From Massilia forsythiae (lineage in GTDB: Bacteria; Pseudomonadota; Gammaproteobacteria; Burkholderiales; Burkholderiaceae_D): DNA of 64,000 nt. Within the stretch, counting starts at the first letter, position 1; each line of letters starts with the position of its first letter. The stretch spans positions 3,224,001 through 3,288,000 of the forward strand of contig NZ_CP051685.1 of assembly GCF_012849555.1 (NCBI RefSeq), in the 5' to 3' direction. Made by a program: the position numbers and the translations under genes. The notes under the pieces are model-generated. The model saw nothing but the letters and a program-made list of their open reading frames with translations. It was not told where the DNA came from and made no database searches. This document shows, piece after piece, positions 34,929 to 44,136 of the stretch.

Positions 34929-36395
34929 TCAGTCTTCCGGCAGCGCTTCTTCGCGCCACTGCAAGCCATCGCGGCCGATCAGCGCGGACGACGCGGCCGG
35001 TCCCCAGGTGCCCGAGGTGTACGGCACCGGCGAGCTGTCGTCCTGTTCCCAGTGTTCCAGGATCGGCTCGACCCATTCCCAGGCGGCCTCCAGCTCGTCG
35101 CCGCGCATGAACAGGGTCAATTGGCCGCGCAGCACGTCGAGCAGCAGGCGCTCGTAGGCTTCCATGCGCGGCGCCTTGAACTGTTCGCGGAAATCGAGTT
35201 CCAGCTCGGCCTGCTTCAGGCGCATGCTGTCGCCCGGCGTCTTGGCCATCAGGTTCATCGACAGGCCCTCGTCCGGCTGCAGGCGGATCACCAGGCTGTT
35301 CGGCTGGAAGCTGGAAGTCGGCTGGTTGAAGATCGAGTGCGGGATGGTCTTGAAGCGCACCACGATCTCGGCCAGGCGGTCGGCCATGCGCTTGCCGGTG
35401 CGCAGGTAGAACGGCACGCCGGCCCAGCGCCAGGTATCCACCTCGGCCTTCATGGCGACGAAGGTCTCGGTCTTCGACTGTTTCGGCGCGTCCGGCTCGT
35501 CGCGGTAGCCCGGCACCGGCTGGCCGTCGACATAGCCGGAACGGTACTGGCCGCGCACGATGTTCTGCGCCAGCGTGGTGGGCGTGAAGCGCTTCAGCGA
35601 ACGCAGCACCTGCAGCTTGGCGTCGCGCACGGCGTCCGGCGCGATCGAGGCCGGCGGCTCCATGGCGACGATGCACAGCAGTTGCAGCAGGTGGTTCTGC
35701 AGCATGTCGCGCAGCGCGCCCGAGTTGTCGTAGTAACCCAGGCGGTTGCCGACGCCGATCTTTTCGGCGATGGTGATCTGCACGTCGGAAATCCATTCCC
35801 GGCGCCACAGCGGCTCGAACAGGATGTTACCGAAGCGCAGCGCCAGCAGGTTCTGCACGGTTTCCTTGCCGAGGTAGTGGTCGATACGGTAGATCTGCGA
35901 TTCCGCGAACACCTTGCCGACGTCGGCATTGATCTGCTTGGCCGATTCCAGGTCGCGCCCGAGCGGCTTTTCCAGCACCACGCGCGAATTCGGCGTCACC
36001 AGCTTGTTGGCGGCCAGGTTGTCGCAGATGCGCGCGAACAGCGAGGGCGGCGTGGCCAGGTAGTACACGCGCGTGAGCGATTCGTCGCGCAGCGCCTCGA
36101 CCAGCGGACCGAAGCCTTTCTTGTCGCTGGCATCCAGTGCAACATACGTGATGCGCTGCAGGAAGGTGCGCCAGGCCTGGTCGTCGACGCTTTCCTTGAC
36201 GTGCGGCTTGGCGTTGCTCTCGACCATGGCGATGAACGCATCCTGCGACATGTGGTCGCGGCCGACGCAGATGATGCGCGCTTCAAGCGGCAAGTCGTTG
36301 CACACGTCGCGCGCATACATCGCGGGCAACAGCTTGCGCATCGCCAGGTCGCCGCTGCCGCCGAAGAAAACGAGGTCGAAATCGGAAAGAGCCAT
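34929..36395 (-). CDS. zwf: glucose-6-phosphate 1-dehydrogenase
   Basis: NADP-dependent oxidation of glucose-6-P to 6-phosphogluconolactone, the entry to the Entner-Doudoroff and oxidative pentose-phosphate routes. At 488 residues it is of usual length. The Rossmann start is FFGGSGDLAMRKLLPA, the substrate motif is RIDHYLGKETV with the active-site Lys, and the distal EKPLGRDL is present. It is the first gene of the zwf-hexR operon. A HexR-like palindrome lies 26 bases upstream of its ATG, overlapping where the promoter should be. Confidence 0.97.
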   Translation of the reverse strand: MALSDFDLVFFGGSGDLAMRKLLPAMYARDVCNDLPLEARIICVGRDHMSQDAFIAMVESNAKPHVKESVDDQAWRTFLQRITYVALDASDKKGFGPLVEALRDESLTRVYYLATPPSLFARICDNLAANKLVTPNSRVVLEKPLGRDLESAKQINADVGKVFAESQIYRIDHYLGKETVQNLLALRFGNILFEPLWRREWISDVQITIAEKIGVGNRLGYYDNSGALRDMLQNHLLQLLCIVAMEPPASIAPDAVRDAKLQVLRSLKRFTPTTLAQNIVRGQYRSGYVDGQPVPGYRDEPDAPKQSKTETFVAMKAEVDTWRWAGVPFYLRTGKRMADRLAEIVVRFKTIPHSIFNQPTSSFQPNSLVIRLQPDEGLSMNLMAKTPGDSMRLKQAELELDFREQFKAPRMEAYERLLLDVLRGQLTLFMRGDELEAAWEWVEPILEHWEQDDSSPVPYTSGTWGPAASSALIGRDGLQWREEALPED

Positions 36396-36420
36396 GGTGT
36401 CCAGGAGGGAAAATCGTCGA

Positions 36421-36438
36421 TGATGTAAATTTACTACA
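36421..36438. promoter_or_regulatory. HexR-like operator upstream of zwf-hexR
   Basis: On the minus strand TGTAGTAAATTTACATCA, a near-perfect 18-base palindrome around the 10-base core GTAAATTTAC, 26 bases before the zwf ATG. It matches the TGTARTnAATTWACnNCA-type consensus known for HexR. Confidence 0.75.
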
Positions 36439-36456
36439 CGAATAATGGATTCGCAA

Positions 36457-36470
36457 GAAAATTTACTACG
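36457..36470. promoter_or_regulatory. second HexR-like half-site upstream of zwf
   Basis: CGTAGTAAATTTTC on the minus strand, 19 bases beyond the first site. It differs by one base from a site upstream of edd. Confidence 0.5.
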
Positions 36471-36565
36471 TTTGAAGTCGGCGAAAGGATGCCAAGCGCA
36501 TATGGTGCCATATTCATTCGTCGCGGGACGCTGGACTGGGATCGTGCTCGTCAGTCAAGTCGGGT

Positions 36566-37021
36566 TCAGGCAATGCTCGTATCGTAGATGCCGGGGTCGT
36601 AGTGTTCCATCAGCGATGTAGGCCTCAGCGGCGCCGTGAAGCCGAAGCCGGCGTAGAGTCCATGCGCATCGCCGGTGGCCAGCGTGAACCGCCGCAGGCC
36701 CTGCAAGTCGGGATGCGCCATCACGGCCTGGACCAGGGCATTGCCGTAGCCGCGTCCGCGGTGGGCGGGCAGGACGAACACGTCCACCAGGTTGGCGAAG
36801 TTGGCGCCATCGGAAATCACGCGCGCGAACGCCACCTGCGCCGTGCCGAGGTAACCGCCGAAGCACAGGGAGCGGTCGATGGCGCGTTCCAGCGTGGCGA
36901 ACGGGATGTGGCGAGCCCAGGTCGATTGCTCCGAGAGAAAGTGGTGGATGAGCGTATGACCGGGCTCGGTTTGCTCGGCGTTATGTGGAATACGTGTTGG
37001 AAATCCATTCGGGTCCCACAA
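36566..37021 (-). CDS. GNAT-family N-acetyltransferase
   Basis: Acetyltransferase of about 151 residues. The acetyl-CoA motif A is clear (VDVFVLPAHRGRGYGNALVQAVM, about residues 78-100), followed by LATGDAHGLYAGFGF. The N-terminal part (FLSEQSTWARHIPFATLERAIDRSLCFGGYLG) matches a common small single-domain GNAT subgroup of unknown substrate. The start is uncertain: the only in-frame candidates are non-ATG (TTG at 37021), and no clear ribosome site is seen. It could be slightly longer. Confidence 0.8.
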   Translation of the reverse strand: MWDPNGFPTRIPHNAEQTEPGHTLIHHFLSEQSTWARHIPFATLERAIDRSLCFGGYLGTAQVAFARVISDGANFANLVDVFVLPAHRGRGYGNALVQAVMAHPDLQGLRRFTLATGDAHGLYAGFGFTAPLRPTSLMEHYDPGIYDTSIA

Positions 37022-37112
37022 GTAGACGAAAACTGGTGTGTCAAGATTTTGCCTGTGAAGACGAGTCTGTAAAAAATGTCTTTAAGCAGATGGCCAGATC
37101 ATGCTGGGAAGG

Positions 37113-37634
37113 TCACGGCGCCGCCAGCACGGCGAGTCTGGCAACAGCCTTGCAAACGGCGACATTGAATTTCTTCTGGTCCTTGGCGTCGTCCAGCGTC
37201 AGTCTCGACATGAGGATTTTTTCGTCGGTATCTCCAGAGATGCCATACAGATGTAACTGCTGACCTTTGACCTCATATGCCAACGCACCATCGAAACCAT
37301 GCTTCAGCGTCGCGTCGCGAAAGCCCGTCAACAACTTGCCGAGCCGCTTGCGCTTGGCCTTGTCACTTACTGCGGCCATGGCCAAGTCGCCGGTCAGTTG
37401 CGGCGGCAAGTTCGTGAAGTAAACATTGGCGACATTCAGCATGGTTTCATTGCAGTCGGCGACTTTTTCGGCTTTGTGATCCACAACGAATTGCTTGACC
37501 GCCTTAGTATAGGGCGTGCCTGATGCGTTGCTGACAGCGGCAATACTTAGTCCATCGGGAGAGCCTGCATGGGCTGTAGTGGCGCCGGTGATCATCGCCG
37601 CCAGCATCAGTATGGGTTTGAAGTGTTTCGTCAT
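37113..37634 (-). CDS. small periplasmic protein, candidate immunity to the preceding effector
   Basis: Protein of 173 residues with a signal peptide (about 1-23, THA-GSPD). The mature part is helical with two cysteines (ADCNETML and VAVCKAVAR) that could form a disulfide, a common design of periplasmic immunity proteins against peptidoglycan-cleaving T6SS effectors. Its ATG overlaps the effector stop (ATGA), so it is translationally coupled. The immunity role is inferred from position, size and export signal. I do not recognise a named immunity family. Confidence 0.6.
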   Translation of the reverse strand: MTKHFKPILMLAAMITGATTAHAGSPDGLSIAAVSNASGTPYTKAVKQFVVDHKAEKVADCNETMLNVANVYFTNLPPQLTGDLAMAAVSDKAKRKRLGKLLTGFRDATLKHGFDGALAYEVKGQQLHLYGISGDTDEKILMSRLTLDDAKDQKKFNVAVCKAVARLAVLAAP

Positions 37635-39391
37635 TGTGTTTTTTCGTTTGTACTCGAGGCGGAGTTGGCGATGTTCAGAAAATTTTTGTTGACGTCGGCA
37701 ATATTGACGATGTCCGGTTCCGGTTGCGATTTGGCATATTCCTCATATGTCACTGGAATATAGAAAGCGTGGAATTTTTGCTCCAACACTTTGCCATTAA
37801 GTTTAAACCTGGCAGACACTTCCCCGAGTTTGTATGGAGACAATTTTAATCGGTCGCTCTGGTTGCCGCCGAGCCCTGCGATATCGCCTTGCGTCGTCTT
37901 GCCATACACAAACGTCACGTGCCCGGTGCCATGCGCCTTGCCCGTCTCCTGAAAATAGTTGCGCATTACCATGATGGCCCCATACACCGGCTTGTCGATC
38001 TTCTTGAATTTCTTCGACCAGGTCGCGAATTGCGACGACGCGCTTTTCTCGTATGGCGCGCCAGCCGTCATCAGGCAATAATTGGCGAACGATGCGCACC
38101 ATGGCGTGGTGTTCATGTTGCCCCCCAGGCCGACGCGTTTGTGGAAATTGCCGGTCACGGTGATGATACTCTCGTCCTTGCCGGCCCATTTCTTTGCTTC
38201 CTCGATCGCTACCGGCATCCACGGCGCCGTCTTCTGGTCGGCCGGCACGATGGCCAGTGGCTGTCCCGTTCCTTCCTTGCTGCGTGTCAGGTCGGCGCCG
38301 GCCGTGGGTGGTGGGACTGCATGCGTCTTCGCGGCTGTGCCTTGTGCAGGCTTGGGCTTCGGCGCCGTCCGTGGCGCAGCGGTTTTCATCCTGCCGGATG
38401 GCGGCCCGTAGATCCCGATCACCTGACCGATATAGATCTTGGCCGCATCCTTGATGGCGGGATTGTCCTGCATGATCTCGGCCACGGTCGTGTGGAAACG
38501 TCCGGCCAGGATACCAAGGGTTTCCTTGCGCGCCACCACGTGGTCGAACGGCTTGCGCGCCGGGTTGGCGACGCTGGTCGGCGGCTTCTTCGGCGCGGTG
38601 GGGGCTTCGTAACTGACCAGGTCATGCAGTAGCAGATGCGCACTGGAAACGCCATCCATCACGAACTCGAACTGCTTTTTCCATGCGCCGCTCAGGTCGG
38701 GAAAATGGATTTCGACCTTCTTGCCCGGCTGCGTGTGGGCGATCCTGGGCAGCTGGCCGCTGGAGTCGGTCTTCTTTTCGTAGGTCTTGTCGCCGATCTT
38801 GATTTGTGCCGGGAGGTTCGGCTTGGGCATGGCGCCATCGGAGATGGTGAGCAACGTGGTCGGGATTTCCTGCTCGAGGCGCGTTTTCTGCTTGCCATGG
38901 AAACCTTCGCACTTTTCCATGGCATCGAGCACCTCTTCCATCTTTGCATCGGAAATATCGCTCAATCTGGTCGTGATCGGCAAGCCGGTATGCTTGCTGA
39001 TGTCGTTGGCATAAGCGAGCGGATCGTTATTGTCCATGGCCGGTGCATAACCTTTCATCAGTGTCCCCGGCATATCGGGATCAGGAATCCCTGTCAACAT
39101 CGTATAGATGGTACGGTCGTTATAGGCACGACGTAGCAACTGCTTTTTCTGCAGCCGGCCTTCGGCGTAACTCTTGAATATCAGGAACGAGGCATTTCCT
39201 TTGGTCTTGCCGATGCCGATGGCACCCATGATCAACTTCTTGCCCTTGGGCGTCGGACGGATATTACCGGGATTATTGAAACGCCATGCGATCGTGCCGC
39301 CGGTACGCAGCAGATGCGTTCCGTCATCGCCGGCGTAATCGACAGTTAGGGTATCGGCATCATATTTGGCACTGATGAATTCGCGCGTCAT
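37631..39391 (-). CDS. three-domain peptidoglycan hydrolase, probable T6SS effector
   Basis: Protein of 586 residues without a signal peptide. Residues about 35-165 resemble the phage P5/transglycosylase-like module with RFNNPGNIRP. Residues about 283-330 form a LysM repeat (DHVVARKETLGILAGRFHTT). The C-terminal part from about 390 resembles the TIGR02594 NlpC/CHAP-like amidase family, with catalytic Cys about 432 (TPWCASFANYC) and His about 491 (TGHVTFV). Start ATG at 39391 with an AGGA site. It sits downstream of vgrG and a secreted protein, and upstream of a coupled small periplasmic protein. This is the layout of a VgrG cargo effector. Confidence 0.78.
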   Translation of the reverse strand: MTREFISAKYDADTLTVDYAGDDGTHLLRTGGTIAWRFNNPGNIRPTPKGKKLIMGAIGIGKTKGNASFLIFKSYAEGRLQKKQLLRRAYNDRTIYTMLTGIPDPDMPGTLMKGYAPAMDNNDPLAYANDISKHTGLPITTRLSDISDAKMEEVLDAMEKCEGFHGKQKTRLEQEIPTTLLTISDGAMPKPNLPAQIKIGDKTYEKKTDSSGQLPRIAHTQPGKKVEIHFPDLSGAWKKQFEFVMDGVSSAHLLLHDLVSYEAPTAPKKPPTSVANPARKPFDHVVARKETLGILAGRFHTTVAEIMQDNPAIKDAAKIYIGQVIGIYGPPSGRMKTAAPRTAPKPKPAQGTAAKTHAVPPPTAGADLTRSKEGTGQPLAIVPADQKTAPWMPVAIEEAKKWAGKDESIITVTGNFHKRVGLGGNMNTTPWCASFANYCLMTAGAPYEKSASSQFATWSKKFKKIDKPVYGAIMVMRNYFQETGKAHGTGHVTFVYGKTTQGDIAGLGGNQSDRLKLSPYKLGEVSARFKLNGKVLEQKFHAFYIPVTYEEYAKSQPEPDIVNIADVNKNFLNIANSASSTNEKTQ

Positions 39392-39400
39392 GAACAAATC

Positions 39401-39952
39401 CTATTTCTTTATTTTGGTAGCGACTTCCTTTTTCAATACTTGCTCGACCGTTAGTTTCGCATTGGCGGGATAATTCCTGGAGGACGTCTTCTTGAAGAAA
39501 TAAGCTGGACCGTCCGTATCGTTGTCTCCGGCTTGGGTGAATCGGTACCAAGTTACCGAAATCGGCGCGACGACGCGCGGCTTGGTTTCGGCAATCACGA
39601 CCTCGACACCATTGGCGCCGGCCACCACGGCGGCATCCGCGACGGTCTGCTCGCCTTGGGAAATACTGAACCAGGTCAAGGCATTCCTGTTGTCGCCGTC
39701 GAGCACTGGAGCATGCATCCATTCTTCGCCAGGCTTGCTTTCGAAGTAGAACGTCAGGCTGCGCTTGTAGGCCAGGATATCCTGGTACGTACCAGTGATC
39801 AGAATAAGTTTGCCACCCAGGACCTGCCATTGATGCATGCCTTGCTGTTCGGATGACACGCTGGTATTAGCGGTTGGTGTGGCGGCAATGGCGCCACCCG
39901 CTAGTGCCAGGCAAGACGTCAGCACGACGGTATTGAAAATGCTCTTGATCAT
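39401..39952 (-). CDS. secreted protein between VgrG and effector
   Basis: Protein of 183 residues with a signal peptide (about 1-23, GGAIAATPT) and a beta-rich mature domain (KLILITGTYQDILAY, VTWYRFTQAG). It begins 3 bases after the vgrG stop and ends 9 bases before the effector start, so it belongs to the payload operon. It might be an immunity or envelope-acting accessory protein. No family is recognised, and base composition is visibly less GC-rich than the flanking core genes. Confidence 0.65.
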   Translation of the reverse strand: MIKSIFNTVVLTSCLALAGGAIAATPTANTSVSSEQQGMHQWQVLGGKLILITGTYQDILAYKRSLTFYFESKPGEEWMHAPVLDGDNRNALTWFSISQGEQTVADAAVVAGANGVEVVIAETKPRVVAPISVTWYRFTQAGDNDTDGPAYFFKKTSSRNYPANAKLTVEQVLKKEVATKIKK

Positions 39953-39955
39953 GGT

Positions 39956-42781
39956 TTAATCGTCTCCCTCCGGATTGGTAATGAGTTTACGAAGTAGATT
40001 TGGGCTCAGGTGCAGCGATGCATCGAGACCATCCAGTTGCGAAGCATAGGGGCCGAAGTCTTCTTCGAATTCCGGCTCATCTTCGTCCTCTTCGCGGTAG
40101 AAGTCGTTGTCCAGCCGCTCGAACTCCGGCATCGGCTCGCTCGCCGCCAGGCGGACGCTGCGCCAGCTGTCCTGGCCGAGTTGCAGCGTGAGCTGGTCCT
40201 GGTCCGGAAATTCCAGGCGCGGCAGGCGGCCATCCTCGCCCACTACGCCGGCGGCAACCTGCTTGCCGAGCTTGTCGAGGATGTGGTACGGCTTGCCGAC
40301 CATGCCCAGTGCCCCCACCGCGGCGTCGGCGCCGGGGAAGGCGAAGCGCAGGCTGTGTGGACCGGTCTCGGCGGCCGGCATTGCGGCGAATGCGGCGTCC
40401 AGGTTTTGCGGACCGGTGGCGGCGTGGCTGGCCGCGTGGGCCACCCATTTGCCGGCGGTTCCCTGCTCGATGCCCTTGGCGCTGATGCGGATGAAGCTGC
40501 CGCCCGCATGCAGCAGGATTTCCTTGTCCGCCGCGATTTCGATATTCTGCTTGGTGCTGATCAGCTTGAGCACCTGTTCGGCGATGATCTCGATATCGTC
40601 GCTCTGCGCCTGGATTTCTACCTTGCCCTTGGCGGCGAACAGCTTCATGCCCGCCTTCTGGACGAACACACTGAGCTTGTCGGCCAGGCTGGCCAGCAGG
40701 CTTTTCCCGGTCGAGATCGACAGGTGCTCTCCCGTGGTCAGGACGGTGTGGCGGTCGCTCTGCAGATGCGTGCTGCGCGCCGTGCTGGCGGCGATGCCGG
40801 CCGGGCTGGACAGCACCAGCTGGGGCTCGGCCAGTTCTCCCTGGGCTTTGCCGCTGCCGCGGATGGCCTCGTTCTGCGCGGCGAGCGCGACACCGGCCGC
40901 AGCCTGGTCGACCTCCTGTTGTTGCGCCAGGTGCTGCCGTGCCAGGTCCGCCATCTGGTCGTGGCGCTCGCGCGCAGCGTTCAGGCGGCCGACCGTCTCG
41001 CCCATGTCCTTGGTATGGCCGGCGGCATTATCGCGCGCCTCGGTGGTCAGGAGCATGCCCATGCCGGCGCGCGCCACGCCCCAGGCGTTGGTGGCCAGTT
41101 CCCAGCCCTCGCCGCGCTCGTCCTTGCGTCCGCTGTTGTCTTCCACACGCGTGATATGGCCCAGCGAAAGCTGGCTGTGCTGGTGGTCGCTCTTGAGCTG
41201 CGCCTGGATCTTGTTGTAGGTGTCGTCCAGGATCAGGTGGTTGCTGCGTCCGCCCGCCGCATTGCCGGTATCGGGCGCCAGCTCGCGGCTGCGCAGTCCC
41301 GTCAGGGCTTGCTGGGTCGGCTGCTGCCAGGGCGGCATGTTGCGTTCGTTGAAGACACTGCCGGTGACGATGGGGCGGTCGGGCGAGCCGCCCAGCCACT
41401 GTACGATCACTTCGCTGCCCACGCGCGGCACGGCCGCCGCGCCCAGCTCGCCGCCGGCCCAGGAACTGGCTACCCGCAGCCAGGCCGAGCTGCGCTCGTC
41501 TTCGACGCCCTCGCGGTCCCAGTGGAATTGGACGCGGATGCGGCCGTACTCGTCGGTATGAATGCTGTCCGGTCCTTGCGGGCCCACCACGGTGGCCGTC
41601 TGGGGCGCCAGGATGCGCGTGTCGGTGCTGTTGTAGCCGCGTCCCGGACGCCATGGAATCTGCCTGCGGATGCAGCGCATGGTGTTGCTGTAATTCGCCG
41701 GTTGGCTATTCTGCAAATAATTGTTGCGCGCCAGGTGGCGCACTTCCAGCACCAGGAATTCGTTCTTGCCCTCGTCGTCCGACTGCACGGCGTCGTCGAG
41801 GAAATGGTCACGCAGGACGAACCAGCGTCCCGGCTGCACGAAGCGGTTGTTGCCGCTGCCCTCGAAATGCTTGGCGGCCGCTTCCGCCTCTTCGATGCGC
41901 AGCCGCGCGAGGCGGTCGCCGTCCTGGCGGCCGCTGAAGCCGTAGGCGCCGGTGTATTCGTAGGATTCCACACCGAGTACGCTTCCCTGCCGGTTCACCG
42001 TCGACACGCCGACCTGTGCCGGTATCGGCTGCTTGAAATTGAATGCGCTCAAGGCCACATTGGACAGCGCGATGCTGCGCACCGGCGACCACTGGGCGAT
42101 GCCATCTTCCTCGATCGCGCCGCCATGGCTCTGGAAGCGTACCTGGGCGGCGCCGTCGATGGCATCGGCATAGCGCGAACTGTCGGAGAGCACCAGCTTG
42201 TGTCCCAGCGCGGTGTGTTCGTACCAGTAGTGCCAGCCGGCCGCCTCCCAGCGCCGGTGCAAATAGTTGTGGTCGGTTTCGTCGAACTGGCAGGCATCCG
42301 TCATCGGCGGGTCGTCGCCCTGGATGCGGCAATCCCAATCGGGCAGGACGGAGTAGTCGGCGAAAATGCTTTCCGTCTGCGCGCGCAGCGACTTGCCGTG
42401 GAAGAGGTAATTGTCTTTTCGCAGGCTGAGATACTTCAGCCATGGCGCCAGCAGGGCTTCGTAGAACGCGAAGCCGCCATCGGTGGTGATCAGGCGGAAG
42501 CTGAAGACGTAGCCGCTGAAATAGCGCACGCTGCCGTCGCCGCGCACCAGTTCGACGGTCATCAGCTTGCCCTGCATTTCCTTCAGGGCCAGCGTGGCGC
42601 TATCCGACAGGAGTTCGACCCGGTATTCGAAATCGCGCGACAAGGATTCGATCGCGTCGAGCTGATTGGGCAGCAATTGCACATCCGGACCGTCGTCGTG
42701 GGGAAAGGAGATACGCAGAATGCGCTTGTTTTGCGCATCGTTGAATACCAGATCATGAATCGATTGGACGAGCTTTTGCAT
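39956..42781 (-). CDS. vgrG: type VI secretion tip protein VgrG
   Basis: Spike protein of 941 residues. The N-terminal gp27-like part begins HDLVFNDAQNKRILRISFPHDDGPDVQLLP, the gp5-like OB region includes QFHWDREGVEDERSSAWLRVASSWAG and GSEVIVQWLGGSPDRPIVTGSVFNE, and a DUF2345 beta-helix extension follows. The last ~60 residues are an acidic tail (DNDFYREEDEDEPEFEEDFGPYA) that may be the adaptor for cargo. No sheath, baseplate or ClpV genes are in the window, so this is an orphan spike with downstream cargo. Confidence 0.93.
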   Translation of the reverse strand: MQKLVQSIHDLVFNDAQNKRILRISFPHDDGPDVQLLPNQLDAIESLSRDFEYRVELLSDSATLALKEMQGKLMTVELVRGDGSVRYFSGYVFSFRLITTDGGFAFYEALLAPWLKYLSLRKDNYLFHGKSLRAQTESIFADYSVLPDWDCRIQGDDPPMTDACQFDETDHNYLHRRWEAAGWHYWYEHTALGHKLVLSDSSRYADAIDGAAQVRFQSHGGAIEEDGIAQWSPVRSIALSNVALSAFNFKQPIPAQVGVSTVNRQGSVLGVESYEYTGAYGFSGRQDGDRLARLRIEEAEAAAKHFEGSGNNRFVQPGRWFVLRDHFLDDAVQSDDEGKNEFLVLEVRHLARNNYLQNSQPANYSNTMRCIRRQIPWRPGRGYNSTDTRILAPQTATVVGPQGPDSIHTDEYGRIRVQFHWDREGVEDERSSAWLRVASSWAGGELGAAAVPRVGSEVIVQWLGGSPDRPIVTGSVFNERNMPPWQQPTQQALTGLRSRELAPDTGNAAGGRSNHLILDDTYNKIQAQLKSDHQHSQLSLGHITRVEDNSGRKDERGEGWELATNAWGVARAGMGMLLTTEARDNAAGHTKDMGETVGRLNAARERHDQMADLARQHLAQQQEVDQAAAGVALAAQNEAIRGSGKAQGELAEPQLVLSSPAGIAASTARSTHLQSDRHTVLTTGEHLSISTGKSLLASLADKLSVFVQKAGMKLFAAKGKVEIQAQSDDIEIIAEQVLKLISTKQNIEIAADKEILLHAGGSFIRISAKGIEQGTAGKWVAHAASHAATGPQNLDAAFAAMPAAETGPHSLRFAFPGADAAVGALGMVGKPYHILDKLGKQVAAGVVGEDGRLPRLEFPDQDQLTLQLGQDSWRSVRLAASEPMPEFERLDNDFYREEDEDEPEFEEDFGPYASQLDGLDASLHLSPNLLRKLITNPEGDD

Positions 42782-42949
42782 TCGATTTCTCTGTCAAATA
42801 CCTTTATCGGATCGGATCAAAAGTGAAACGAATTATTCATTAACGTAGATACATGTATTCTAAGCAAATAATTAGCGGAACGATCGAATTGCTGCTTATC
42901 GTGCGCCCTAACGAGCCCGCTGTGCTACCGCTCAGCAGTACTGGCACTG

Positions 42950-43357
42950 CTATTGCGCATCGTCTGGTCGGGCAAAGCGGGACAGGAAATCGGTCCTGGT
43001 AACAGTCCGCGTAATTTTCGTGTCTGCACCGATATAGACGTCGACGCGGCTGAACGGCGGTTTGATTTCCACGCCATCGCGGCTCGCGAGAGGCAGGCTG
43101 ACATCGATCACATAGCCGGGACGAGGGCGGCGGGCGGTACGGAACTCGACGCTTTCACCAGGGTCCAGGTGGTGCTTTACGATGTCGTTGTCTTCATTGA
43201 AGAAATAGGTGACAGGCGTGGTAGCGGAGGCGGCATAATGCAGGAACACGACTGGCGACGTATAGGCGTTCGCGACAAGGACAAACCACATCAGTGCGAT
43301 TGCACCGGCAAGCGCCAGCAATTTCTTTGGCATGGATAAGATTGTTATTAAGAACAT
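42950..43357 (-). CDS. small membrane-anchored protein, candidate immunity to the type 44 toxin
   Basis: Protein of 135 residues with an N-terminal hydrophobic segment (KKLLALAGAIALMWFVLVANAY) and a small beta-rich domain outside the membrane (DPGESVEFRTARRPRPGYVIDVSLP). Its ATG lies inside the toxin gene's last codons (overlap 10 bases); an in-frame ATG at 43333 is an alternative start. Coupled expression after a toxin suggests immunity, though a membrane protein would protect only against periplasmic or membrane entry. No family recognised. Confidence 0.55.
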   Translation of the reverse strand: MFLITILSMPKKLLALAGAIALMWFVLVANAYTSPVVFLHYAASATTPVTYFFNEDNDIVKHHLDPGESVEFRTARRPRPGYVIDVSLPLASRDGVEIKPPFSRVDVYIGADTKITRTVTRTDFLSRFARPDDAQ

Positions 43358-44136
43358 TGATGTGTGCGCTTGGCGATGTCATCGCCACTGCCCCAGGGCG
43401 TGGGCACGCCGACGATAGCCTTCAGCAGGATCGCCACCGTCAGCGTGGCCGGCTTCGCCTGCTTGTACAAGGCGACGCCCAGCTTGATGGAGATATGGTC
43501 TGGAACATCGTCGAGTGCATTGGCCCAGTTGCCATTTTCAGGGTGGTGCTGAATCCGCGGGAACCGGGGCTTCGCCAAGTCGCGTCCGATGTCGCTGCCA
43601 GCCTGGGCCAGTCCGGCGCCACCCAACAATTCACCGAGGCTGAAACCACATGCGGCGCCGACGTAGCCGTAATGGATGTTGGACCAGATATCGTAGAAAT
43701 AATCGTCATTGCCATAGCGCTGCCAACCCCTGCGGAAGATCTGCTGTTTGCGCAGGCGCTCCGCCAGAATCGGCTTGTGGTCCCATGGCCGGCCCGGCCC
43801 GACCCGCTCGGCCCAGATGGTGTAGGCCGCAGCCTTTTTGCCCATTGCAATACCGGTATAGTCGGGCGGGCCGCCCAACCTCGCATACCATGGCAAGGCA
43901 TTCCATTCATCCATTTCCTTGGCGATGTCGTAGGCATTCGCCTCTGTCATCTTCTTGCCCTGTTCGGTGAACGGATTGCGTTTCATTTCCGTGACCATGT
44001 ATTCGGCAATGTCGACCACGTCGTTGCCATGGTTGCAAACGGGTAATCTTTTTGCGGTGGCGTCGGTCACCGGGGTGGTGTTGATGGCCGCGACCAGCCG
44101 CATCGGCCTGCCATTCCTGTCCAGTACGGCGCTCAT
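43348..44136 (-). CDS. polymorphic toxin type 44 domain protein, probable T6SS effector
   Basis: Protein of 262 residues. The central region matches the Ntox44 family: NPFTEQGKKM, MDEWNALPWYARLGG, YDIWSNIHYGYVG (about residues 148-160), then GFSLGELLGGAGLAQAGSD and SIKLGVALYKQA. Ntox44 domains were described in polymorphic toxin systems and predicted as nucleases; activity here is inference. The ATG at 44136 overlaps the PAAR gene stop (ATGA), so the toxin is delivered with that PAAR tip. A short unstructured N terminus may be the docking segment. Confidence 0.8.
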   Translation of the reverse strand: MSAVLDRNGRPMRLVAAINTTPVTDATAKRLPVCNHGNDVVDIAEYMVTEMKRNPFTEQGKKMTEANAYDIAKEMDEWNALPWYARLGGPPDYTGIAMGKKAAAYTIWAERVGPGRPWDHKPILAERLRKQQIFRRGWQRYGNDDYFYDIWSNIHYGYVGAACGFSLGELLGGAGLAQAGSDIGRDLAKPRFPRIQHHPENGNWANALDDVPDHISIKLGVALYKQAKPATLTVAILLKAIVGVPTPWGSGDDIAKRTHQCS

